A stretch of 64,000 nucleotides of DNA. Source: Massilia aquatica (GTDB lineage: Bacteria > Pseudomonadota > Gammaproteobacteria > Burkholderiales > Burkholderiaceae_D). Below, in pieces: positions 25,479 to 33,122 of the stretch. Every line of letters starts with the position of its first letter. Position 1 is the stretch's first letter. Position numbers and translations under genes: made by a program. The notes beneath the pieces are model-generated. The model was not told where the DNA came from, did no database searches, and saw nothing but the letters and a program-made list of their open reading frames with translations. The stretch lies in contig NZ_VVIW01000001.1 in assembly GCF_011682045.1 (NCBI RefSeq), positions 248,001 through 312,000 of the forward strand, in the 5' to 3' direction.

Positions 25479-26068
25479 GGGGCGCCTCGCTGCGCCAGGC
25501 ATCGTGGCATCGGCATGTGAACCGGCTCAACGCGCCGCCGCCGCTGCGCGACTGGCTCACCAGCGGCGGCTCGCTGACGGCGCGCCTGGTGGCGCACAGC
25601 AAGGCTTTCCGCGTGCAGCGCCTGCACCAGCGGCGCGCCCCGTGCCTGGCGGACGAAGCCGGCGCGCTGGGTTTGCCGCGCACGGTCCAGGTGCTCGAGC
25701 GCGAAGTCTTGCTGCGCTGCGACGAGACGCCGGTGGTGTTCGCGCACACGGTGGTGCCGCTGTCGGCCAGCGCCAGCGACTGGCCGCTGTTTGGCGGCCT
25801 GGGCGAACGCTCGCTGGGCAGTACCCTGTTTTACGATCCGCAAGTGCTGCGCGGCGAACTCGAATTTGCGCGCATCCGCGCCGGTCATCCATTAATGGAA
25901 CGCGCCCGGGCGGCGCTCGGCGTGGACGGCGATACTGTTTTATATGCGCGGCGCTGCCTGTATCGCCGCCACCGGGGCATCTTGCTCGTGACCGAGGTGT
26001 TTCTGCCCCCGGTCCTGGCGCTTGCCAGGCGCGACCCGACCCCCGCGCCAACAAACAATACCAAGTAA
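25475..26068 (+). CDS. ubiC: Chorismate lyase
   Basis: This protein of about 197 residues converts chorismate to 4-hydroxybenzoate, the entry to ubiquinone. The UbiC pattern is present: LRDWLTSGGSLTARL (about 23-37), VLEREVLLRCDETPVVFAHT with the conserved Arg, LFGGLGERSLGSTLF (about 98-112) and RRCLYRRHRGILLVTEVFLP near the end. The frame extends to a TTG at 25445, but the GTG at 25475 overlaps the preceding stop (GTGA), the style of the neighbouring junctions, so I prefer it. The C-terminal tail is short and Pro/Asn-rich. Confidence 0.85.
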   Translation: MRGASLRQASWHRHVNRLNAPPPLRDWLTSGGSLTARLVAHSKAFRVQRLHQRRAPCLADEAGALGLPRTVQVLEREVLLRCDETPVVFAHTVVPLSASASDWPLFGGLGERSLGSTLFYDPQVLRGELEFARIRAGHPLMERARAALGVDGDTVLYARRCLYRRHRGILLVTEVFLPPVLALARRDPTPAPTNNTK

Positions 26069-26101
26069 AAATATATATCCAAGTAAAGACAAAGCATTCA
26101 C

Positions 26102-28153
26102 ATGAACCTATTTTTTGAAGAATCCGGCGATTTCAAGGTCGGCACCGTGTTGTCGCAAGCGGGCGAGGCTTACCAGGTCGAAATGCCAAGCGGTAAGCGC
26201 ACCAAGGTCAAGGTCAAGGACGTCCTGTTGCAGTACGAAAAGCCGTCCGCGGCCGACCTGCTGGAAGCGGCCAAAGCGGTTGCCGCCGATGTCGATTTCG
26301 AATTCCTGTGGGAAGTTGCCGGCCAGGACGAATTCGGTTTCGCCGAGCTGGGCGCCGAGTATTTCGGCCACACCCCGCTGCCGTCCGAAGCGGCCGGACT
26401 GATCCTGGCGCTGCATGGCGCCCCAATCTATTTCTACAAGAAGGGACGCGGACGCTACAAGGCGGCCCCGGAAGCGTCCTTGCGCGCGGCCCAGGCCGGC
26501 ATCGAGAAAAAGAAACAGCAAGGCTTGATCCAGGCCGGCTATGTGGACGAGCTCAAGGCCAACAAGTTGCCGGAATCGATGCGTCCGCTGGTGCAGCAAC
26601 TGTTGTTCAAGCCGGACAAGAACAGCATCGAATTCAAGGCGCTGGACGCCGCCTGCAACGAACTGCACACCACGCCGCAGCGTCTGATGCTGGCCGCCGG
26701 CGGCTTCGGTTCGCCCAAAGAGCTGCACATGGCACGCTTTTTGTTCGAGAATTTCCCGCGCGGCGCCGGTTTCCCGGCCGTCGCGGTACCGCCAATGCCG
26801 GCCAATCTGCCGGTCGCCGAGGTGGCCGCGTTCTCGATCGATGATGTCACCACCACCGAGATCGACGATGCCTTCTCGGTCGTGACCCTGGCGGACGGCA
26901 TGGTGCAGGTCGGCATCCACATCGCCGCGCCGGGCCTGGGCATTCGTCCCGACGACGCGATCGACAAAATGGCGCGCACGCGCATGTCCACCGTCTACAT
27001 GCCGGGCGACAAAATCACCATGCTGCCGGACGAACTGGTCGCCGCTTTCACCCTGGCCGAAGGCAAGACTTGCCCGGCGGTGTCGCTGTACGCCACCATC
27101 GACCCGGCCGACTGGAGCGTGAAGTCGACCGTGACCCGCGCCGAACTGGTGCCGATCAAGAGCAACCTGCGCAACAACGACCTGGACGAGGTGGTCAGCG
27201 AAGAAGCGCTGGCGGCGGGCAGCGGCGAGTATCCGCACAAGGCCGAGCTGGCCGTGCTGTGGCAGTGGGCGCTCACCCTGGAAGCGGCGCGCATGGTCAA
27301 GCGCGAAGGCTTCGGGCTGAAACCCGAGCAGAACAACCGGGTCGACTTCAATTTCTACGTCGAAGACGATGTCGTGACGGTGCTGCGCCGCAAGCGTGGC
27401 GCGCCGCTCGACAAGATCGTGGCCGAGCTGATGATTTTCGCCAACAGCACCTGGGGCAAGCTGATGCACGACTCGGGCGTGCCGGGTATTTACCGCTCGC
27501 AAGGCGCCGGTAGCGGCGCCGGCTGGGCCGCCAAGATGCAGGTGCGCATGGTCACTCATGCCGCGCCGCACCAGGGCCTTGGCGTGGACCAGTACGCCTG
27601 GAGCACCTCGCCGCTGCGCCGGTATACCGACCTGGTCAACCAGTGGCAGATCCTGGCCTGCGCCGAACATGGCGTGACGGCCCCGCTGGTGGCCCCGTTC
27701 AAGCCCCGTGACGCCAACCTGTTCGCCATCGTCTCGGCCTTTGACGCCGCCTATGGCGCCTACAACGACCACCAGCAGAACATGGAGCGCTACTGGTGCC
27801 TGCGCTGGCTCGGCCAGCAGGAGCAGCGCCAGGTCGAGGCGGTGGTGCTCAAGGATGAAGTGTTGCGTCTGGCCGACATTCCGCTGATCATTCGCCTGCC
27901 CGGCATGCCGCAGGTGGCGCGCGGGGCGCAGGTCAAACTCGACATCCTGCGTTGGGATGAGCTCGATCTGACCATCGAAGCGCGCCTGCTCGAACTGCCT
28001 TCCAGCACCGAGATCGCGGCCGATGCCGACCTGGACTACGAGGAAGAAGAGCCGGCGGCGGTCCCGGCCGACACCGGCGAAGCGGCCGCCACCGAGGCAG
28101 TCGAAGCCGAGGGATCGGTAACGGTAGTGACCAGCGAGCCGGCGGCCGGCTGA
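26102..28153 (+). CDS. RNase II/RNB-family exoribonuclease
   Basis: This 683-residue protein carries an N-terminal nucleic-acid-binding region (about 1-230) and an RNB catalytic domain (about 240-540) with the acidic magnesium motif DDVTTTEIDDAFSV, the phrase VGIHIAAPGLGIRPDDAID, and the later SPLRRYTDLVNQWQI segment. It should degrade single-stranded RNA 3' to 5'. The C-terminal 60 residues are Ala/Glu-rich and probably disordered. It is larger than the E. coli enzyme in its variable N-terminus. It is followed by a hairpin at 28174-28198. Confidence 0.88.
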   Translation: MNLFFEESGDFKVGTVLSQAGEAYQVEMPSGKRTKVKVKDVLLQYEKPSAADLLEAAKAVAADVDFEFLWEVAGQDEFGFAELGAEYFGHTPLPSEAAGLILALHGAPIYFYKKGRGRYKAAPEASLRAAQAGIEKKKQQGLIQAGYVDELKANKLPESMRPLVQQLLFKPDKNSIEFKALDAACNELHTTPQRLMLAAGGFGSPKELHMARFLFENFPRGAGFPAVAVPPMPANLPVAEVAAFSIDDVTTTEIDDAFSVVTLADGMVQVGIHIAAPGLGIRPDDAIDKMARTRMSTVYMPGDKITMLPDELVAAFTLAEGKTCPAVSLYATIDPADWSVKSTVTRAELVPIKSNLRNNDLDEVVSEEALAAGSGEYPHKAELAVLWQWALTLEAARMVKREGFGLKPEQNNRVDFNFYVEDDVVTVLRRKRGAPLDKIVAELMIFANSTWGKLMHDSGVPGIYRSQGAGSGAGWAAKMQVRMVTHAAPHQGLGVDQYAWSTSPLRRYTDLVNQWQILACAEHGVTAPLVAPFKPRDANLFAIVSAFDAAYGAYNDHQQNMERYWCLRWLGQQEQRQVEAVVLKDEVLRLADIPLIIRLPGMPQVARGAQVKLDILRWDELDLTIEARLLELPSSTEIAADADLDYEEEEPAAVPADTGEAAATEAVEAEGSVTVVTSEPAAG

Positions 28154-28173
28154 CGTTGCCAACATCGCCACGG

Positions 28174-28198
28174 CGGCCATTAGAATGTAGAATGGCCG
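28174..28198 (+). terminator. Hairpin between the RNB gene and the TonB-like gene
   Basis: CGGCCATT (28174-28181) pairs perfectly with AATGGCCG (28191-28198) across a 9-nt loop. Only TT follows, so termination would be weak; it may be a processing or partial stop signal. Confidence 0.3.
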
Positions 28199-28232
28199 TT
28201 CCCTGATTCAACAAAATTCTTCCCGGTATCGT

Positions 28233-29117
28233 GTGAAGCACTTGCAAAATATAAGCTCCCTGTCCATTGCCGTGGCCGTTTCGGTCGCGGTGCACGCGGC
28301 CCTGCTGGCGGTCCGTTTTGTCGCGCCCGAGGCGTTCAACCTGACCCCGACCGATCCCGGCCTCGAAGTCATCCTGGTCAACGCCAAGCACGCCAGCAAA
28401 CCGCTGAAGGCGGACGCGCTGGCCCAGGCCGACCTCGATGGCGGCGGCAATGCCGATACCGGCCGCGCCGCCTCGCCCCTGCCCGATATGCGCAAGGACG
28501 AGACCGGCGAGAGCGTCAAATCGACCCTGCGCCGCATCACGGAACTGGAGCAGATGCAGAAGAACCTGCTGACCAAGGCCAACGATTCCAAGGTGCACGC
28601 AGCCCCGGTGACCGACAAGGAAACGCCCGATCCCGAGCAGGACGGCAACGACCTGATCGAGAGCACCAAGCCCCTCGCGCGCCAGAAGGCCGAGATTGCC
28701 CAGCGCATCGAAGACCAGAACAAGCGTCCGCGCAAGACCTTCTTTACGCCGAGCACGCAGGCAGTCGGCTACGCCGTTTACTATAAAACGACGCAGAAGA
28801 AGATCGAAGACGTCGGTACGCTGAACTTCCCGCAAAAAGACGGCAAGAAGCTGTACGGCGAGCTGATCGTGTACATCCCGATCTTCCAGGATGGCACCAT
28901 CTACACCAAAGAAGGCGGCGTACGCATCGAAAAGAGTTCGGGCAATCCCGCGCTCGACAAGGCGGCGCTGGCCATCGTGCGGCGTGCCGCGCCGTTCACC
29001 CAGTTCCCGAAAAACATGCGTTCCAGCGACAAGGACGACTTGTGGATCATGATCACGAGCTTCAAGTTCACGCGGGAAGACAAGCTCGAAGCCGAGTTGC
29101 GCGGCCAGACCAAATGA
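28233..29117 (+). CDS. TonB-like energy transducer protein
   Basis: This 294-residue protein has one N-terminal membrane helix (about 8-27, SIAVAVSVAVHAALLAVRFV, with the His that TonB proteins carry), a charged periplasmic stretch with predicted helix (about 90-160) and a C-terminal TonB domain (about 180-290, LYGELIVYIPIFQDGTIYTK and GNPALDKAALAIVRRAAPF). No ExbB/ExbD genes are nearby. The GTG start lacks a strong ribosome binding site. It overlaps aroE (ATGA). It may act in outer-membrane transport or envelope assembly. Confidence 0.8.
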   Translation: MKHLQNISSLSIAVAVSVAVHAALLAVRFVAPEAFNLTPTDPGLEVILVNAKHASKPLKADALAQADLDGGGNADTGRAASPLPDMRKDETGESVKSTLRRITELEQMQKNLLTKANDSKVHAAPVTDKETPDPEQDGNDLIESTKPLARQKAEIAQRIEDQNKRPRKTFFTPSTQAVGYAVYYKTTQKKIEDVGTLNFPQKDGKKLYGELIVYIPIFQDGTIYTKEGGVRIEKSSGNPALDKAALAIVRRAAPFTQFPKNMRSSDKDDLWIMITSFKFTREDKLEAELRGQTK

Positions 29118-29941
29118 GCGAGCGTTACTGCGTCATCGGGAACCCGATTGCCCACAGCAAGTCGCCCGAGATCCACGCCGACTTTGCCCGGCAGACTGGG
29201 CAAGAGATGGTGTACGAACGCTGCCTGGCGCCGCTCGACGCTTTTGATGCAACCGTGCGCGCCCTGGTGGCCGCCGGCTACAAGGGCGCCAACGTCACCG
29301 TGCCCTTCAAACTCCAGGCCGCCGACCTGGCCGACCGCCTGACCGAACGCGCGCGCGCGGCCGGCGCCGTCAATACCCTGGTCTTTAACAGCAGCGGCGG
29401 CATCATTGGCGACAACACCGACGGCGCCGGACTGGTGGGCGACATCACCCGCAACGCCGCCATCGACCTCGAAGGCAAGCGCGTACTGCTGCTGGGCGCC
29501 GGCGGGGCCGCGCGCGGCGCCGTGGTGCCGCTGCTGGCCGCCTTGCCGGCCGAACTGATGATCGCCAACCGTACCCTGGCCACGGCCGACACCCTGGTCG
29601 AGCGCTTTACTTCCCAGCTGGCGCAGGACCAGCGCCTGGCCGCCTGCGCTTTTGACGACATTGGCGGCCCCTACGACGTGGTCATCAACGCGACCTCGGC
29701 CAGCTTGGCGGACGATATGCCGGCGGTCCCGGCCAGCGCCTTCGGCCCCGGCACCCTGGCGCTGGACATGATGTACGGCAAGGACCCGACCCGCTTCATG
29801 CTGTTTGCCGCCGCCCACGGCGCGCTTACCCGCGACGGCCTCGGCATGCTGGTCGAGCAAGCCGCCGAAGCTTTTTTGCTGTGGCGCGGCGCCCGTCCCG
29901 ACACCGCGGCCATCCTGGACCGCCTGCGCCTGGCCATATGA
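29114..29941 (+). CDS. aroE: Shikimate dehydrogenase (NADP+)
   Basis: This 275-residue enzyme reduces 3-dehydroshikimate to shikimate. It has the substrate motif NPIAHSKSPEIH (9-20), the catalytic Lys in GANVTVPFK (about 58-66), Asp in GDNTDGAGLVGD (about 100-111), and the NADP loop LLGAGGAARGAVVPLL (about 125-140). The frame opens earlier, but the ATG at 29114 matches the conserved start MSERYCVIGNP and overlaps the TonB-like gene stop. It overlaps mtgA by four bases. Confidence 0.95.
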   Translation: MSERYCVIGNPIAHSKSPEIHADFARQTGQEMVYERCLAPLDAFDATVRALVAAGYKGANVTVPFKLQAADLADRLTERARAAGAVNTLVFNSSGGIIGDNTDGAGLVGDITRNAAIDLEGKRVLLLGAGGAARGAVVPLLAALPAELMIANRTLATADTLVERFTSQLAQDQRLAACAFDDIGGPYDVVINATSASLADDMPAVPASAFGPGTLALDMMYGKDPTRFMLFAAAHGALTRDGLGMLVEQAAEAFLLWRGARPDTAAILDRLRLAI

Positions 29942-30651
29942 GCAAGGCCGCCAAGGGTGGCGCACGCAGGCGCTGGATCACCTGGCTGTTCCTCGGTCCC
30001 TTGCTGATCTTCATCGTGGTCCAGCTGTATTTCTTCTTCATGGTGTGCTGGTATTCCCAGGTCAATCCATCGAGCACCAACATGATGGAAGACCAGCTGG
30101 CCGTGATGCGCGAAAAGAAACCCAAGGCGGTGCTGCAACACCAGTGGGTGCCGTACGAGCGTATTTCGGAGAACCTGAAACGGGCCGTGATCGCCTCGGA
30201 AGACGCGAATTTTTCCGAGCATGACGGGGTCGACTGGGAAGCGCTGCAAAAAGCCTACGAACGCAACAACCGGCGCCACAAGGTGGTCGGCGGCGGCTCC
30301 ACCATCACCCAGCAACTGGCCAAGAACCTGTTCCTGACCGGCTCGCGCAGTTACCTGCGCAAGGGCCAGGAAATGATCATTGCCTTCATGCTCGAAACGG
30401 TCATGAGCAAGCAGCGCATCCTGGAAATTTACCTGAACGTGGCCGAATTCGGGCGCGGTATCTTCGGCGCCGAGGCCGCGGCGCGCTATTACTACCGCAC
30501 CACCGCAGCCAACCTGGGCGTGGCGCAGGCCGCCAAACTGGCCGTGATGCTGCCCAATCCGCGCTATTACGACCGCAACCGCAGCTCGAGCTATCTGGCG
30601 CGCCGCACCACCCTCATCGTCAACCGCATGAGTTCGGCAGACTTGCCCTGA
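29938..30651 (+). CDS. mtgA: Monofunctional biosynthetic peptidoglycan transglycosylase
   Basis: This 237-residue GT51 enzyme polymerises lipid II into glycan strands. It has a basic N-terminus, a membrane helix (about 15-38), the catalytic motif ASEDANFSEHDGVDW (about 86-100, first Glu catalytic), GGGSTITQQLAKNLFL (about 119-134) and RKGQEMIIAFMLE (about 140-152), followed by ILEIYLNVAEFGRGIFG. The size is that of MtgA and not of a bifunctional PBP. The start at 29938 overlaps the aroE stop. Confidence 0.95.
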   Translation: MSKAAKGGARRRWITWLFLGPLLIFIVVQLYFFFMVCWYSQVNPSSTNMMEDQLAVMREKKPKAVLQHQWVPYERISENLKRAVIASEDANFSEHDGVDWEALQKAYERNNRRHKVVGGGSTITQQLAKNLFLTGSRSYLRKGQEMIIAFMLETVMSKQRILEIYLNVAEFGRGIFGAEAAARYYYRTTAANLGVAQAAKLAVMLPNPRYYDRNRSSSYLARRTTLIVNRMSSADLP

Positions 30652-30665
30652 TTCTTTACTGGAAA

Positions 30666-31094
30666 ATGTCCATGATTTCTCGTCACCAACAGGGCGCCAT
30701 CTCGCTGTTGTGGGTCGCCACCGGCTCGGTCGCCCTGGCGGCGCTGGCCATGGCCGCCTTGTTTTCCATGCGCTACGAGCGCAATCTGTTCGCCGAGGGC
30801 GCTGCCAAACTCGGCAAGACCGTCACCGCCAGTCCGGCTGGCAAGGTGATCGACTCGGCCAAGCAAGCCGTGAGCGAAGCGGCCGGCAATGGCGACGGCC
30901 AGATGCGCAAGTGCGTCATCAACGGCAAGATCATCATTTCCAACACCGATTGCAAGCCTGACAACCGCAGCAGCAAGGTGATCCAGATTCACGACACCAA
31001 GGGCTTTGAAGCGCCGAAAAAGCCGCCGGTGGAGCAGGCCGCGCCGGGGTCGAACCCGATGCTCGACAAAATGATCGAAAAACAGCTGCGCTGA
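30666..31094 (+). CDS. Small membrane-anchored protein, DUF4124-like
   Basis: This 142-residue protein has an N-terminal hydrophobic helix (about 12-32, ISLLWVATGSVALAALAMAA) and a soluble part with KCVINGKIIISNTDC (about 81-95), whose paired cysteines and 'gene-for-degradation' style pattern resemble DUF4124 proteins. A Pro/Lys-rich C-terminal tail follows. It begins 14 bp after mtgA and is probably in the same operon. No function is known. The N-terminus also resembles pilin-like or Flp leader segments, but there is no clear prepilin cleavage motif. Confidence 0.65.
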   Translation: MSMISRHQQGAISLLWVATGSVALAALAMAALFSMRYERNLFAEGAAKLGKTVTASPAGKVIDSAKQAVSEAAGNGDGQMRKCVINGKIIISNTDCKPDNRSSKVIQIHDTKGFEAPKKPPVEQAAPGSNPMLDKMIEKQLR

Positions 31095-31175
31095 GTCAAT
31101 TTAAGTGTTTCGGGGTGGCCGGGTAGAGGGCTAACGGGTACACTTGCGCTGTTTTGAATCCGGCCGAGAAAGCGC

Positions 31176-32141
31176 ATGATCAACGTATTTGTCCTACAAA
31201 ATGGCCGACTCAATCAGGTACCGATCGAGTCGCGGGCGGATCTCGAAAACGTGGACCCGGTCTGGGTCGACCTGACCGATCCCAATGACGACGAGCGGGC
31301 CTGGGTCAAGACCATCTACGGCGTGATCTTGCCGGGCGAAGACGAAGTCAAGGATATTGAAGCGTCGGCCCGCTATTACGAAGCGGAAAACGGCGACTTG
31401 CATCTGCGCACCGATTTCCTGCTGGAAGAAGACGACGGCCCCTCGCGCGTGGTCACGGTCGCCTTCATTCTCGCGCGCAAGATGCTGTTTTCGGTGCATA
31501 CCGACGACTTGCCGGTGTTTCGCCTGGTGCGCATGCGCGCCCGCTCGCGGCCCGGTTCGATTGCCGATTACATGGACGTGCTGCTCGACCTGTACGCCAC
31601 CGACGCCGAGTACTCGGCCGATGCGCTGGAAGGGATTTACCAGCACCTGGAAGAAGTCAGCGGGCTGGTGCTGCAAAAGGAATTCACCGATAAAGACGCG
31701 GCCGACGCCCTGAACGCGATCGCGCGCGAGGAAGACTTGAACGGCCGCATCCGGCGCAACATGATGGATACACGGCGCGCCGTCAGTTTCCTGATGCGCG
31801 GGCGCCTGCTCAACGCCGAGCAGTTTGAGGAAGCGCGCCAGATCCTGCGCGACATCGAATCGCTGGACGGCCACACTTCCTTCCTGTTCGACAAGATCAA
31901 CTTCCTGATGGACGCCACGGTCGGCTTCATCAACATTAACCAGAACAAGATCATCAAGATCTTCTCGGTGGCCTCGGTGGCGTTCCTGCCGCCGACCCTG
32001 ATCGCCAGTATTTACGGCATGAACTTCAAGGCCTTCCCGGAGCTGGAGTGGCAGTACGGCTATCCGCTCGCCTTGACCCTGATGGTGGCGTCGATGATTA
32101 CGCCAGTGTGGGTGTTCTTGCGCAGGGGCTGGTTGCGCTAA
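31176..32141 (+). CDS. corA: Magnesium/cobalt transporter CorA
   Basis: This 321-residue protein forms a pentameric Mg2+ (Co2+, Ni2+) channel. The cytoplasmic N-terminal domain and long stalk helix (about 180-255) lead to two C-terminal membrane helices (about 260-280 and 295-312) separated by the selectivity motif YGMNF (281-285). The C-terminal basic tail (RRGWLR) is typical. It stands alone, with its own short upstream region. Confidence 0.94.
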   Translation: MINVFVLQNGRLNQVPIESRADLENVDPVWVDLTDPNDDERAWVKTIYGVILPGEDEVKDIEASARYYEAENGDLHLRTDFLLEEDDGPSRVVTVAFILARKMLFSVHTDDLPVFRLVRMRARSRPGSIADYMDVLLDLYATDAEYSADALEGIYQHLEEVSGLVLQKEFTDKDAADALNAIAREEDLNGRIRRNMMDTRRAVSFLMRGRLLNAEQFEEARQILRDIESLDGHTSFLFDKINFLMDATVGFININQNKIIKIFSVASVAFLPPTLIASIYGMNFKAFPELEWQYGYPLALTLMVASMITPVWVFLRRGWLR

Positions 32142-32467
32142 GGTTCATAAGTTCCGACCTTGTTTCGCATGCTTGACTGGTGTCAGTCATGGCGTGACCG
32201 GGTCTGAACGCAGCCATTGGCAGGGCTAGACTGGCTTGACCTCAATCAAGCCGGATCGACGATCATGCCTTCGCTGCCCATCCCGCCTTTGCTGCGTGCG
32301 ATTATTCTTTTTCCCGTCTTCCCCCAGTTGCGACGCAGCGATAGTTCTATCGTTGTCGTCACTTGTGACTGGTTGCAAAGGGATTCAATCGGGCCGATAG
32401 CGACGAAAGCTGTCTTGCGCGTCCCACATCTCAATACTAAGATGAAGTATCTTCCGGGCGCGCTGCC
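32142..32467 (+). other. AT-richer region with palindromes before the toxin gene
   Basis: This stretch is visibly more AT-rich than its surroundings. A 7-bp hairpin (32233-32239 with 32246-32252) may end the corA transcript, though it has no T-run. A 14-bp near-palindrome, CGATAGTTCTATCG (32339-32352), could be an operator. An open frame (ATG 32265 to stop 32471) overlaps the toxin ATG as ATGA, but its protein is unrecognisable and has no clear ribosome binding site. Confidence 0.4.
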
Positions 32468-32749
32468 ATGATCCTTGGCGACCGGATAATACGGCAACTT
32501 GCGGATCGCGGTTGGACCGAGCAAGAGGTACTGGATTTAATCGAGACCGAGCCGATTGGCCGCTCGATCGATCATCGGACGCCTCAAAAAACTGGGGATC
32601 GACGGGCGCGGCGGGACACCGCTACAGTGTACGGGTCCAAAGATGGTGGGCATGTCGTCGTGAACGACCGCACTGGGGAAGTGGTTCATGTTAGCGACAA
32701 GAACGATCCCTACTGGATGCCTGATAGTCGTATTATTTGGGAGTCATGA
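32468..32749 (+). CDS. Orphan colicin E5-like tRNA anticodon ribonuclease toxin
   Basis: This 93-residue protein aligns along its length with the C-terminal ribonuclease domain of colicin E5. Matching phrases include RGWTE (14-18), DHRTP (35-39, against DKRSP), DTATVYGS, VVVNDRTGEV (about 63-72), VSDKNDP and DSRIIW near the end. Colicin E5 cuts the anticodon of tRNAs for Tyr, His, Asn and Asp that carry queuosine at position 34. There is no receptor-binding, translocation or two-partner-secretion region, and an in-frame stop at 32438 excludes a longer protein. The ATG has no good ribosome binding site and may depend on coupling. The immunity gene follows 10 bp later. The domain could come from a CdiA-type toxin tip. 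Confidence 0.88.
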   Translation: MILGDRIIRQLADRGWTEQEVLDLIETEPIGRSIDHRTPQKTGDRRARRDTATVYGSKDGGHVVVNDRTGEVVHVSDKNDPYWMPDSRIIWES

Positions 32750-32759
32750 GGACATTGCC

Positions 32760-33122
32760 ATGAACATCGACAAAAGCCGTCTTTACGAATCGCCGGCTGC
32801 CTTCTTCGAAATGAACGGCAGCGTCACCATGCGCCTGTCGCCACGCGCCGCAATCGAGGTCTGCGCCGAGGCCGCGCGCAAGGGGCTTGTTGTCGCCCGC
32901 GTGGAAGGTGGAATCTGGCATGCGCCCGGATTTGAATCCCGGCTCGACTGTATCTGGGATGGGCAAGACCCGCCGCTCGATCAGGAGCGGGCCAGTGCAA
33001 ACAATCAAGAAGCGGCGCGGTTTGTCGCCGCGCAAGCCACTGCGCACAGCGCGTTCATCCTGACCACGGCCCCGTGCGCCGGCTGGCCGCACCGGGCCAG
33101 CCAGGTGCAATACGCTGACTGA
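32760..33122 (+). CDS. Colicin E5-type immunity protein homologue
   Basis: This 120-residue protein contains the colicin E5 immunity pattern RLSPRAAIEVCAEAARKGL (24-42), followed by VEGGIWHAPGFE and NNQEAARF ... SAFILT near 100. Colicin E5 immunity has about 83 residues; this one has 23 extra at the front and about 15 at the end. An ATGAGGA sequence gives a ribosome binding site for the ATG at 32760, whereas the Met that matches the E5 immunity start (residue 24) has none. It should bind and block the toxin by mimicking RNA. The stop codon abuts the hemL stop codon with no spacer. Confidence 0.87.
   Translation: MNIDKSRLYESPAAFFEMNGSVTMRLSPRAAIEVCAEAARKGLVVARVEGGIWHAPGFESRLDCIWDGQDPPLDQERASANNQEAARFVAAQATAHSAFILTTAPCAGWPHRASQVQYAD

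Noticed and set aside
32217-32471. An open frame (up to 84 codons) before the toxin gene as a remnant of a colicin or CdiA delivery domain
   Set aside because: Its sequence does not resemble any delivery domain, and it is in a different frame from the toxin. An in-frame stop at 32438 also separates the toxin from anything upstream.
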